Shown here one piece after another: positions 9,197 to 17,266 of a DNA stretch of 35,282 nt; the stretch's first letter is position 1; the number at the start of each line of letters is the position of its first letter. The position numbers and the translations under genes were made by a program. The stretch is from assembly GCA_029194465.1 (NCBI GenBank), contig JARFXS010000027.1, positions 1 to 35,282 of the forward strand. The letters run 5' to 3'. This stretch comes from Candidatus Nitrosocosmicus sp. (lineage in GTDB: Archaea; Thermoproteota; Nitrososphaeria; Nitrososphaerales; Nitrososphaeraceae). The notes beneath the pieces were generated by a model, which ran no database searches, was not told the origin of the DNA, and saw only the letters and a program-made list of their open reading frames with translations.

Positions 9197-9799
9197 TTAT
9201 TGGTGAGTTGCTAATTGAGCATGTTGTAATTCTTCGAATGATTTTTCTTTTGGAATAAAGGATTCTAATCCGGATACCACAACAGAGTATGGACCCTTGA
9301 GGGCTATGCTTCCTTCTCCAGTATATTTTAGTGCTAAATCTGTAATCGGATCTCCGAATCCAAATTGACCGTGAAATACACACATTGATGGTACTGATGA
9401 AATATTCTGGATATATCCTAATGGTACTGTAAACAGGTCAGGAGCCCTACCTGACAGTATCTGAAATGATGGTTTAGATGGATCTTCTTCATTACATGGA
9501 AAAGTCACTGCTACATGGCCTTTGCTTGCAAATGGTGTAGTATCATAGAATAATAAGAATTGATTTTGACTAAAATTCATTCCATTAAGCAAAACAGTTT
9601 GGGTAGATTTACCAACATCAGTTTGATAGATATAATTAATTCCTGTAGCCATCTGGTTATACCGTTCAGAATCTAATTGCAAAGATTGATCGAATGGGTT
9701 TTTTGAACCAATAAATACAATGCTGTAAGTTAATATCGATGCTATATACACAAGAATTACAAAGCAAGATATAATTAAAGGGGTTACAACATTTGCCAT
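9197..9799 (-). CDS. membrane-anchored extracellular conserved hypothetical
   Basis: A 200-residue protein with one N-terminal transmembrane or signal-anchor helix (about 5-30) and an extracellular domain of about 165 residues. That domain has two Cys (in FPCNEED and SMCVFHG) that could form a disulphide. Patterns such as TQTVLLNGMNFSQNQFLLFYD and HVAVTFPC suggest a beta-rich domain. Family not recognised by name. A TATA-like TTTATTAATATA lies 25-30 bp upstream on this strand, giving a near-leaderless message. The C-terminus is polar (ELQHAQLATHQ). Confidence 0.65.
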   Translation of the reverse strand: MANVVTPLIISCFVILVYIASILTYSIVFIGSKNPFDQSLQLDSERYNQMATGINYIYQTDVGKSTQTVLLNGMNFSQNQFLLFYDTTPFASKGHVAVTFPCNEEDPSKPSFQILSGRAPDLFTVPLGYIQNISSVPSMCVFHGQFGFGDPITDLALKYTGEGSIALKGPYSVVVSGLESFIPKEKSFEELQHAQLATHQ

Positions 9800-10167
9800 A
9801 TATGACTAGGCTAAAATATATTAATAAACTTTTGTAAAAACTATATTTATTATGCTAAATTTGAAAAACTTTCAAATAAATACAAACAATTTGCAATAAA
9901 AGAGTTATTTTTGTAAATATATTTAACACCATTATCGATAATTAAATCAAGTCCTTGAATTCTTTCTCTTAGATGTTTCATGATATTATTTAGGTATCAG
10001 CGTATATGGATGCACTTACTATTTGATTGTAAATTACACTTCCGGCCTGTTCGTTTTTAAGGGATATTCATTAATCCAGTCCTTAACATACGGAAAAGAA
10101 CAAGCAGAATAGGACCAGTTCCTGTTTTTGATCCGAATGGAATTTCGCCTTCTCTATATTCTTATCC
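9800..10167. other. gene-free gap
   Basis: AT-rich. The left end holds the promoter of the anchored protein gene; nothing else was recognised. Confidence 0.35.
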
Positions 10168-10440
10168 CTATTCTAATATTTTCCTTTCTTTATCTCACTT
10201 TTAGTCCATAGTGTTTCAAAAATAGAATCACAAGATATTACGGCATATTTGGTATCAGAATAAATTGCAATTCATGTGTCACTATTTTCGTCATTAAAAT
10301 TATCATTTGGGTCATTGGAAATATATTTTGATTCAATCGCTAAAACATATTCGCTATCCATAATTATTATGATTGCCTAGGACTGAATTATTTCATTCTT
10401 AGAATCACTAATAGTTGAAAATATTCGGTTTTGAGGACTA
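10168..10440 (-). pseudogene. fragment of a thaumarchaeal sensor histidine kinase input domain
   Basis: One minus-strand frame reads through 10440-10168 with two internal stops. It gives RIFSTISDSKNEIIQS, stop, IIIIMDSEYVLAIESKYI, DNFNDENSDT, stop, IAIYSDTKYAVISCDS, then IFETLWTKSEIKKGK. The tail YSxTKxxVxS...IFExLWxKSE is the pattern that precedes the kinase module in many Nitrososphaerales sensor kinases. No kinase domain follows (stop at 10168-10170). The same frame surviving two stops points to old decay by substitution. Assignment is from memory of the family pattern. Confidence 0.45.
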
Positions 10441-10774
10441 TTGATACTTTGGTGTCGTCTTTTAGCGGGAGTTCATTAAGTCCAAAAAAACGTTGATGTT
10501 AATTCATTTTACTAAATGCAGTTTATTACAATTTGGACTCTTATTTTGACAGCTATCTAAAATAATATCTATATTCATCAGTAAACTAATTGTGATTGTT
10601 AAAATTTCTTGGTACTGCACCTTTAGCTTACTTCCTAGGATTAATATGAGGAATATTTCTTTAGATTTGTCGCAGATGATTAGGGCATATAAACTAAAAT
10701 ATATCTAATTGAAAGATTTCACCTGCAGTCAGCGCGTTTTTCCCCGGAATTCTTTCAAATTAAGTTATATCGGT
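10441..10774. other. gene-free gap
   Basis: No confident gene. Minus-strand GLNELPLKDDTKVSI (around 10450-10500) may be a further out-of-frame piece of the sensor-kinase remnant. Confidence 0.3.
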
Positions 10775-11062
10775 TTAGGAATGCGCTTTGTCATAATCAT
10801 CCCATGTTTCCTCTGGATCATCTCTTTCAAATACTGGACCGATGGAAGCACCTTGTCCATGTCCTGTATATGTTCCTCGAATTCGGTAAACATTCTCATC
10901 TGAAGAAAAGTATTCAAGCATTTTTAGATCTATTCTATGTGCAATTACTACATGTGTTCCTCCGTCATAAAATGTGGGCTCAACTTCCAAATCAGTAGCT
11001 ATCTTATTTCTTAACTCCTCAAGCACTGGTTTTTTATCCAGGAAGATTTCTAGTGTATACAT
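10775..11062 (-). CDS. conserved archaeal hypothetical protein (95 aa)
   Basis: A small soluble protein starting MYTLEIFLDKKP, alpha/beta in appearance: strand, helix (VLEELRNKIATDLEV), then EPTFYDGGTHVVIAHRID and LKMLEYFSSDENVYRIRGTYTG. The C-terminus is acidic with DDPEETWDDYD. The balanced composition and full use of the frame on this strand mark it as real; three open frames on the opposite strand are shadows. Function unknown, family not recognised by name. No signal peptide, so cytoplasmic. Confidence 0.6.
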   Translation of the reverse strand: MYTLEIFLDKKPVLEELRNKIATDLEVEPTFYDGGTHVVIAHRIDLKMLEYFSSDENVYRIRGTYTGHGQGASIGPVFERDDPEETWDDYDKAHS

Positions 11063-11515
11063 CGGGTTTTTATCTCAGCCAAACGGTGAAGAATGTCCAC
11101 AATTAGCTGAGTATCCACCTTGGGAAGACAGTTTTTCATCAGACTTTCAAATTCCAAATATTTTTTTCAGTTCTTCAATACAAGCTCATTTATCCAATAA
11201 TATATTTTTTGTATTTGAAGATATCGAAATGGTTTAAAAAATCTATTCAAATCAGTAGATAAATCATATTTATTTCATTAATACTGTAAAATAGTTAAAC
11301 TTTATTAATCCACCTGTTATTATTAGAACACAAAATTTTGAGGTTAGAATACCATTTTGATAAATGTATCTTGGAGACGTCTTATTTCTATTGATCATTA
11401 ATTAAATGAGATTTTCAAGCGATGATTTATCGGTGGTTAATAAAGCCATTGTAGTCCATTCCTGCTAGATAAATAGTATTACTAAGTTTAAATAGTAATA
11501 GCTTAAATCACTTTA
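11063..11515. other. divergent intergenic region before the P-II-like gene
   Basis: Holds the promoters of the minus-strand 95-aa gene and the P-II-like gene. A TATA-like AAGTTTAAATAGT at 11483-11495 lies about 27 bp before ATG 11516. An open plus frame reaching 11237 was not judged coding. Confidence 0.45.
11483..11495 (+). promoter_or_regulatory. archaeal TATA box of P-II-like gene
   Basis: AAGTTTAAATAGT centred about 27 bp before the ATG, so transcription should begin at or next to the start codon. Confidence 0.5.
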
Positions 11516-11893
11516 ATGAATGAAAATACACTTCCTTTTGAAATTTCAAAATCAGAGGGAAATGAAAAGAAAGTGTTGTCTGGACTAAAGAAAATAGAAA
11601 TCTATGTAAGCCCGGGACAAGTAAACGACGTAATACTTGTATTAGACGAATTGAAACTTGAAGCAACCTTATACAATTCCCAAGGCCTAGGAAAATCTAA
11701 GCAAACACTAAGGGCCGGAAAATCAGGGGGTCAGAATAGAATAATTCCATCAGATAGAAAAACTGTAGTTACAATAGCAGAGGCTAGTGTGTTAGAGGAT
11801 TTAGTAGAAAAAATCAAACATCTAAATGATAAGAATGACAGGAAGATTGGGGTTTTATCAATTCAGCCGGTAGACGCTTTAGTTCATTTATGA
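11516..11893 (+). CDS. divergent P-II-like signalling protein
   Basis: A 125-residue protein with the P-II ferredoxin-like core from about residue 24: LKKIEIYVSPGQVNDVILVLDELKLEATLY, a T-loop-like GLGKSKQTLRAGKSGGQNR (57-75), strand KTVVTIA, helix VLEDLVEKI, and final strand GVLSIQPVDALVHL. It differs from GlnB/GlnK in having a 23-residue N-terminal extension, no Tyr-Arg-Gly-Ala-x-Tyr T-loop signature, and the B-loop GDGK(I/V)(F/W) ATP-binding signature shortened to NDRKIGVLSI. It may thus sense something other than ATP/2-oxoglutarate, or bind nucleotide differently. No ammonium transporter gene is adjacent. Confidence 0.7.
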   Translation: MNENTLPFEISKSEGNEKKVLSGLKKIEIYVSPGQVNDVILVLDELKLEATLYNSQGLGKSKQTLRAGKSGGQNRIIPSDRKTVVTIAEASVLEDLVEKIKHLNDKNDRKIGVLSIQPVDALVHL

Positions 11894-12382
11894 TATGTAG
11901 GCAAGTATTTTTGCCGAGAAAAAGCACCGTTACTTTTTTGTATAGTTGTGAAGAGAATGACAATATGATAAAGATTTTTTTATGTTCCTGATAGGTACAT
12001 TTTTGACTACCATCCTATGGATACACGTAATGCAATAATGATACCTACAAGCTAAAGCTAAAGCTAAAGCTAAAAATAGTACTAGGAAAAATATGGTTGG
12101 TCGTTAGTAAGACATCTTTTGGTCCATTAGAGGACAGAAGAAGATTAGGAAATTCAACCACATAAAACATAATATTCATTCGAATTCTCTATTCATAAGC
12201 AAGGAAAGTAGGTGATTAGATACTATTGTTCGCCATAATTACAACTGGAATTTTCGGTGGATAAACAAAAATTGGACATATTAACATACCTTAGTTTGAG
12301 TTTTTCTATGACTATATAAACAAGTCAGTTCACCTTTTTTCTATTCTTATATATTATTCGTAAATATAGCATTTCAGAGAAA
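11894..12382. other. intergenic region with hexamer microsatellite and NRAMP promoter
   Basis: Contains a T-run after the P-II-like gene (about 11933-11940), the (GCTAAA)4 tract, and a TATA-like CTTATATATT at 12346-12355 about 31 bp before the NRAMP ATG. No coding remnant was recognised. Confidence 0.45.
12051..12074 (+). repeat. (GCTAAA)x4 microsatellite
   Basis: Four perfect tandem hexamers in a gene-free gap, an obvious slippage site. Confidence 0.95.
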
Positions 12383-13663
12383 ATGTCAATAAAGTCCTTT
12401 CTCAAGTCTTTGGGACCTGGCTTAATTATAGGGACAGCCGATGACGACCCATCAAGTATTGCAACGTTTGCTCAGGCTGGAGCAAAGTTTGGACTGGGAA
12501 TGCTATGGACGGTGATTTATCTAATTCCCTTGATAATAGTAATTCAAGAAATATGTGCCAGAATCGGCTTATTAACTGGGAGTGGCCTTGGAACAATCAT
12601 CAAAAAAAAGTATTCTAAAAAAGTTGTCTTGCCCCTCATTTTTCTCCTTTTAGTTGCAAATACAATAAATGTTGGAGCTGACATTGGTGCAATGGCTGCA
12701 TCGGCTAGCCTTATGTTCCCCCAAATATCTTTGAATATTTTTAGCATATTTTTTACTGCATTTATTATGATTGCAATTATTATGATACCTTATAAAAGAT
12801 ATATTAAAATATTAAAATATTTGACTCTTTCACTTTTAACATACATAGTAACTGCATTGATTGTAGGGGGTAATTGGTATCAAATTTTAATCGCTACTAT
12901 AGTCCCCCATATTGAATTCACCGCCGACTTTGCAACCATGCTTGTAGCCATTCTTGGAACCACTATTTCTCCTTATTTGTTTTTTTGGCAAGCTTCTGAA
13001 GAAGCAGAAGAAGAAGTTGCAAACCACAAGATAAAGGAAATAGGTACAGGAAAACCTGAGGTTTCAAAAAAAGAAATAAAATCAATGGGAACTGATACCA
13101 TGGTTGGAATTGGTTTTGCACACTTCATCACATGGGCAATAATTATTACTACAGCAGGAAGTCTCCATAACAATGGTATTACAGATATACAAAGTGCCGA
13201 ACAAGCCGCAAAATCACTCGAGCCCTTAGTACAGTCTTTCCCTAACTCGGGAGAAATTGCCAAATCAATTTTTGCGATAGGTATTATTGGTACTGGTCTT
13301 TTATCTATACCTGTACTGGCCACTTCTACCGCATATGGATTATCTGATACTTTTGGTTGGAAACAAGGGTTAAGTAAAAAGTTCGGACAGGCAAAGGCAT
13401 TTTATTTAATTATTATCACATGTGGAATAATTGGTTTAGGTATGAATTTTCTTGGCATAAACCCAATCACAGCACTAGTATACGCTTCAGTTATTAATGG
13501 AGTTGTATCAGTACCTATTATTTTTGTAGTTATGAAGCTATCTAATGATAAAGAGATTCTTAAGGAAAACACAAATGGACGCCTTACAAATATTATTGGT
13601 TGGACCACCTTTGTTATAATGGCTATTGCTACAATTATTATGTTCATTACTTTTGGATTATAA
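12383..13663 (+). CDS. NRAMP-superfamily divalent metal transporter (non-canonical metal site)
   Basis: A 426-residue integral membrane protein with about 11 hydrophobic segments, the usual NRAMP length and layout, driving metal uptake into the cytoplasm. It begins with the NRAMP-like KSLGPGLIIGTADDDPSSIA. In canonical Mn/Fe NRAMPs TM1 has DPGN and TM6 has MPH; here TM1 is DDPSS (21-25) and TM6 is TISPYLFFWQ (194-203), followed by ASEEAEEE. The metal-binding Met is therefore absent. Similar DDDPS/ISPYLFFWQ proteins are common in bacteria under the NRAMP label. NRAMP-related Mg2+ transporters also lack the Met, so Mg2+ or a broader range is possible. Single gene, own promoter. Confidence 0.85.
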   Translation: MSIKSFLKSLGPGLIIGTADDDPSSIATFAQAGAKFGLGMLWTVIYLIPLIIVIQEICARIGLLTGSGLGTIIKKKYSKKVVLPLIFLLLVANTINVGADIGAMAASASLMFPQISLNIFSIFFTAFIMIAIIMIPYKRYIKILKYLTLSLLTYIVTALIVGGNWYQILIATIVPHIEFTADFATMLVAILGTTISPYLFFWQASEEAEEEVANHKIKEIGTGKPEVSKKEIKSMGTDTMVGIGFAHFITWAIIITTAGSLHNNGITDIQSAEQAAKSLEPLVQSFPNSGEIAKSIFAIGIIGTGLLSIPVLATSTAYGLSDTFGWKQGLSKKFGQAKAFYLIIITCGIIGLGMNFLGINPITALVYASVINGVVSVPIIFVVMKLSNDKEILKENTNGRLTNIIGWTTFVIMAIATIIMFITFGL

Positions 13664-13981
13664 CCATTTTCATCGAGAGTTGAGTGAGCACGAAATCCTA
13701 GAGATGGTATGGTCAAGAATCAGCACCGAAATACTAGATTATTAAACTCTTCACTTTAAGTTTTTATATTTATTTAATTATTATCGCTCTCATATAATAT
13801 GTGGATACTATGAGGTATAGAATTTAGGGTAAACCATAGCATCCTATTAGAGTTTGAAATGATAATTTGTAATTTTTTTGAACACATTTAACATTCATAA
13901 TATCCTCGTTTCTGATAATTGAAATCCCTCAAATTCTTTTGCAAAAAAAATAAATTGTATATCAATTACTTTTCCTTCATA
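13664..13981. other. short gene-free gap
   Basis: Convergent spacer between the NRAMP gene and the minus-strand zinc-ribbon gene. AT-rich with several T-runs; nothing else seen. Confidence 0.4.
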
Positions 13982-14206
13982 TTACATTGGTGAAATTAAT
14001 ATCTTAGGGTTTAGAGATGTATCATGATGACATGGTTTCTTACACAAAGGACAATTCGTTCTATCTGTATTAATACAACCACATATATGATCAGGAAGAG
14101 AGTCTTTTGAAGCTCTTGTGAATTCTCTAATACTAGTACAAGCGGAACATACATTGCCAGTAGTTCCAGACGATACTGTACCACCACAAATCTCACATGT
14201 TTTCAT
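13982..14206 (-). CDS. small Cys-rich zinc-ribbon protein
   Basis: A 74-residue cytoplasmic protein with CEIC (4-7), CSAC (20-23), CGC (42-44), CPLC (52-55) and CHH (59-61): enough ligands for two zinc sites. The first four Cys form a classic zinc ribbon with spacing CxxC-x12-CxxC; the second site likely uses C52, C55, C59 and a His or C42/C44. Found in isolation, divergent from nothing. Role unknown; nucleic-acid or protein binding is usual for such ribbons. The open frame 14011-14196 in another frame is its shadow. Confidence 0.65.
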   Translation of the reverse strand: MKTCEICGGTVSSGTTGNVCSACTSIREFTRASKDSLPDHICGCINTDRTNCPLCKKPCHHDTSLNPKILISPM

Positions 14207-14781
14207 TTCGCCAATTCTATGTCGATATTATTGATAAACCCTGCCATTTTCATAAATAAAGGAATTTATTACTGGTCAGATTATTAAGAAAATTTTTGAT
14301 TTCTATTTTAAACATTACTATAGATAATTGCGTTACTATAAATAGGTATCTACTTCTGTGGAAATCATGAGGATATTCACGTAGGTCTAATAAGGTTTTT
14401 CTGCTATATATATCCAAATTCCATAGAGTAATAGTTACAAAATTGGTGCCTGATTTGTTGGATCTATTCGGATAACTATTCTAATTCTGATCATTTAATT
14501 GAGAATTGAATCTGTCTATTGTCTTTCTTAGACTAAGATGAATCCATAAATCAAAGGATTCAAAATTTGAATATTCGAGTTCTCTCTTATTATGACGCCT
14601 ATCTAAATCCATAGTAAGGGTAGCTATCTTGTTTGGATCAAATCGGGTTGTATTACGGGTGAAACGCTAGATCTCATAATATTACAATCTATATCATTCC
14701 TGAAACGATGATGCTGACCAACGAGTAACAGACTGCCTGACTATTGTTCAGGGACTCTATCGCCATTGAGCTGAAGTACTA
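14207..14781. other. gap containing repeat R2
   Basis: Holds dispersed repeat copy R2 (14331-14384). The rest, including 14520-14760, shows no coding remnant that could be assigned. Confidence 0.4.
14331..14384 (+). repeat. dispersed repeat copy R2 (type B right arm)
   Basis: CGTTACTATAAATAGGTATC then TACTTCTGTGG and AAATCATGAGGATATTCACG. The left arm is shared with R3 and R7, the right arm with R9 and R10. Confidence 0.75.
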
Positions 14782-15014
14782 CTAATTAGTAGTCCTCATT
14801 TTGGCTTCATGAGTTTCATATGCTCTACGATACTCAATTTGTACCGTTTTTATCAATTCCGCTACAATGAGATCTTGTAAAATGCACTATTCAAGCCAAT
14901 TCGGAAACTGGCTAGAATCTCCCCAATACAATACTTTGTAAAATCATTCGAGTTACTCAGATGCAGAATATCTTTTGCCATATCACTCTTACTGTTTTTT
15001 ACAAACTCGACCAT
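14782..15014 (-). pseudogene. frameshifted small hypothetical gene
   Basis: A start ATG at 15014 gives MVEFVKNSKSDMAKDIL, HLSNSNDFTKYCIGEIL, ASFRIGLNSAFYK before a stop. The adjacent frame continues smoothly as QDLIVAELIKTVQIEYR, RAYETHEAKMRTTN and stops at 14782-14784. One missing base around GCATTTTACAAG (about 14880) would give a single 77-residue helical, soluble protein. Not recognised. It could be a recent pseudogene or a base error in the sequence. Confidence 0.45.
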
Positions 15015-15140
15015 TGTTTACTCTGATACAGTAGCCTTCTCACTAGGCCCACACCAGGAAGAACATTCAGAGGTGTTTTAAAATGAATACATTCACAAAT
15101 AGCCAATATCCTTAAATCGATCCTTTCATTGGTTGTAAGT

Positions 15141-15332
15141 ATGAATATTAAAAAGGTCACAGGCCTCTGCATAATCACTTTGACTATTCTTGTATTAACA
15201 ATCCCAGCCATCTCTGTTACCCCAACGGTAGATGCTCAGAATATTACCAGCGGTAATCTTACGGGACAATTCGGTAGCTCTCAAGCAGAAGTTGAGGCAC
15301 AGTGTTCGCTTAGCCCAGCTTGCATTACCTGA
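15141..15332 (+). CDS. small secreted protein
   Basis: A 63-residue protein from ATG 15141; an in-frame TTG at 15129 is the alternative. Signal peptide MNIKKVTGLCIITLTILVL ... VDAQN is typical of Nitrososphaerales exports. The mature part is only about 30 residues (ITSGNLTGQFGSSQAEVEAQ) and ends with two Cys (CSLSPAC) that could form a small loop. A TATA-like CCTTAAATC at 15111-15119 is about 27 bp upstream, supporting expression. Function unknown. Confidence 0.5.
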   Translation: MNIKKVTGLCIITLTILVLTIPAISVTPTVDAQNITSGNLTGQFGSSQAEVEAQCSLSPACIT

Positions 15333-15497
15333 AATTACAATCTGAAATATCAATGTCTAAAACAGCCTCTGTAAAGTTAACTGTAAATTTACAGATTTTA
15401 TCTGCACTAACTATTTAAGCTCTAGAAAGTGTTACTACCGAGAAAATACAATGGAATGTAATCTTCGAAATAATTTTTTCATGGTCATTGAGCTAAC

Positions 15498-15811
15498 ATG
15501 TCAACAAGTTCATCACGCATAGTAGTCGCGATTTCATTACTGACTTTAGAAGTTTTACCTCATTGAATCTATCTGGCTAAAAGAAAATAATTTCTTGATC
15601 TTTTATTCCAACTCAGATAACTGATCACGAAGGAAGATTATATAAATTTGAAAACAAAATTTTGTCAGTAGCTAATGGACATTTTTCTGTTGATTATATA
15701 TTTCCTGATGATGGCGAACAAAGAGTAATTTTGCAGTTATCCCAAAATATGAATCCTTTTGCAGTTAGTTCATTTGATATGTTTATTCCACATCCATCAC
15801 CGCCAGCATAA
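15498..15811 (+). pseudogene. decayed secreted beta-sandwich protein
   Basis: ATG 15498 gives a signal-like MSTSSSRIVVAISLLTLEVL then a stop. After a short gap another frame gives IPTQITDHEGRLYKFENKI, LSVANGHFSVDYIFPDDG, EQRVILQLSQNMNPFAVS, SFDMFIPHPSPPA and a TAA at 15809-15811. The second piece is a coherent C-terminal beta-sandwich of the kind seen in many thaumarchaeal exported proteins (FxxxYxFPDDGxHxVILQ). The middle of the gene is missing. Exact family not known. Confidence 0.5.
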
Positions 15812-15937
15812 TTGGATAGTATGGCAAGTCCTTTTGTCGAACTCTTCAAATCTTTATCACAATTCTTGTTACGATGAAGATGCAGCGCTAATTTAGAAAT
15901 TACACAATAACTTTATTCAGCGAACCTAATACATTTG

Positions 15938-16801
15938 TCAGGATGTGACGGGAATTATCACCACATCCTTTATCTTAAATTTATCAGCTATTGATGTCTT
16001 TACCTCATTGGATATCTTTAACGTATCTTCTAGTGTCAAAGTTGGATCTAATTTAACATTCACATGAGCTTCAATGGTATGACCCAGTGGTCTAATACGA
16101 ACATCTGACGTATATAACTGGAATTCCTCATGAACATGTTTTGTTATCTCTGTGCCAAGATGAGGGTTATTGACAGCATCAAGTAAGACTAAAGTTGATT
16201 CTCTTAGGGCTACATAAGCCATAAAGAAAATATATCCTGCTATTATCAAACCACCCACTGTATCCATGTATGGAATTCCAAAATACCCAGCTAATACACT
16301 TCCAAATCCAACGAATGAGGCGGATCCATCCTTTATAGAATTTTTTGCATCTAGGTTTAAGGAAATTAGATTATATTTTTTTGCAATGCTTCTAACTCGA
16401 AAAGCTCGATGTAATGAAATTGCCCCAGCAGCAAGCAAAGTAATCATTGTAATTTCAGGATTAGTTGTTTCAACTGGGTGAATCAGTCTTTCATAAGCAT
16501 GGTAAGCAATGAATATACCCAGCACTATAACAACTACGGCAGCAATGAATGCGGCAAAGCTTTCAATCTTTCCGTATCCATAATTAAAAAGTGTAGATCT
16601 AGGTTTTTGGATCATGGTGATGCCAAACCACACAATAAATGAGACCAAAGAGTCAGCAAGCGAATCAAGTCCGTCAGCCAATAATGTGAGGCTTCCAGTA
16701 GTTGTAGAAATAACAACCTCTGCAACACCAATACCCAACAAAGTCCAAACAGAAATCCAAGCAGCCTTTTTTCCTTCTTCAAAGGCTAAATATTTACTCA
16801 A
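15938..16801 (-). CDS. cation diffusion facilitator (CDF) metal exporter
   Basis: A 287-residue membrane antiporter expected to export divalent metal in exchange for protons. Six hydrophobic segments (about 15-205) precede a cytoplasmic CDF C-terminal domain (about 210-285, ending IKDVVIIPVTS). The TM2 metal motif is DSLAD (46-50, DxxxD). The TM5 motif is NSIKD (154-158, NxxxD) instead of the HxxxD of zinc CDFs, which leans toward Mn or Fe but does not prove it. The start is TTG; a TATA-like GATTATAAG lies about 33 bp upstream. Together with the NRAMP gene 2.3 kb away it suggests metal homeostasis, although they are not an operon. Confidence 0.85.
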   Translation of the reverse strand: MSKYLAFEEGKKAAWISVWTLLGIGVAEVVISTTTGSLTLLADGLDSLADSLVSFIVWFGITMIQKPRSTLFNYGYGKIESFAAFIAAVVVIVLGIFIAYHAYERLIHPVETTNPEITMITLLAAGAISLHRAFRVRSIAKKYNLISLNLDAKNSIKDGSASFVGFGSVLAGYFGIPYMDTVGGLIIAGYIFFMAYVALRESTLVLLDAVNNPHLGTEITKHVHEEFQLYTSDVRIRPLGHTIEAHVNVKLDPTLTLEDTLKISNEVKTSIADKFKIKDVVIIPVTS

Positions 16802-17000
16802 AAGTTGATCCCTTTAAGTGGTCTCGATCTTATAATCCTTATGTAGAAAAATTTGTAAAATGACAATCAAATTATTAAAATTTAATGGTTGGTTATGATA
16901 ATTACTAGATGTTCTGGACCTTATATTATGTTTTATTTAATATGAATGACCCTAAACGTGACAATAAAGTATATAGCGATACTAGTATATTGGATAGAAA

Positions 17001-17114
17001 ATGATAGAGTATTCAGAATTTACCGTGGCAAGTCTATGGACATTATTCTTATTAATCTCAGTTTGCATTTTGTTTAGAAAAAGGATACTTGAAGTTTTGA
17101 GAATCAAATATTAA
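17001..17114 (+). CDS. 37-residue single-TM membrane protein
   Basis: A complete tiny ORF from ATG to TAA: MIEYSEFTVASLWT, hydrophobic LFLLISVCILF, then the basic tail RKRILEVLRIKY. Charge distribution fits an inner-positive type I single-span protein. A TATA-like AAAGTATATAGCG at 16964-16976 lies about 31 bp before the ATG. No family recognised; the support is composition plus promoter. Confidence 0.45.
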   Translation: MIEYSEFTVASLWTLFLLISVCILFRKRILEVLRIKY

Positions 17115-17266
17115 TTATCTATTTAATGATATTTTACTATACCTCAAATATTATACTAATGTCATTTTGATTCAATAGGCAAGATTCAATTAATTCTTAC
17201 GTAGTGGCAGATATACTAGGAAATTCATAAATACTTTTTAATACGCCAATTCATAATCAGTAGTCA

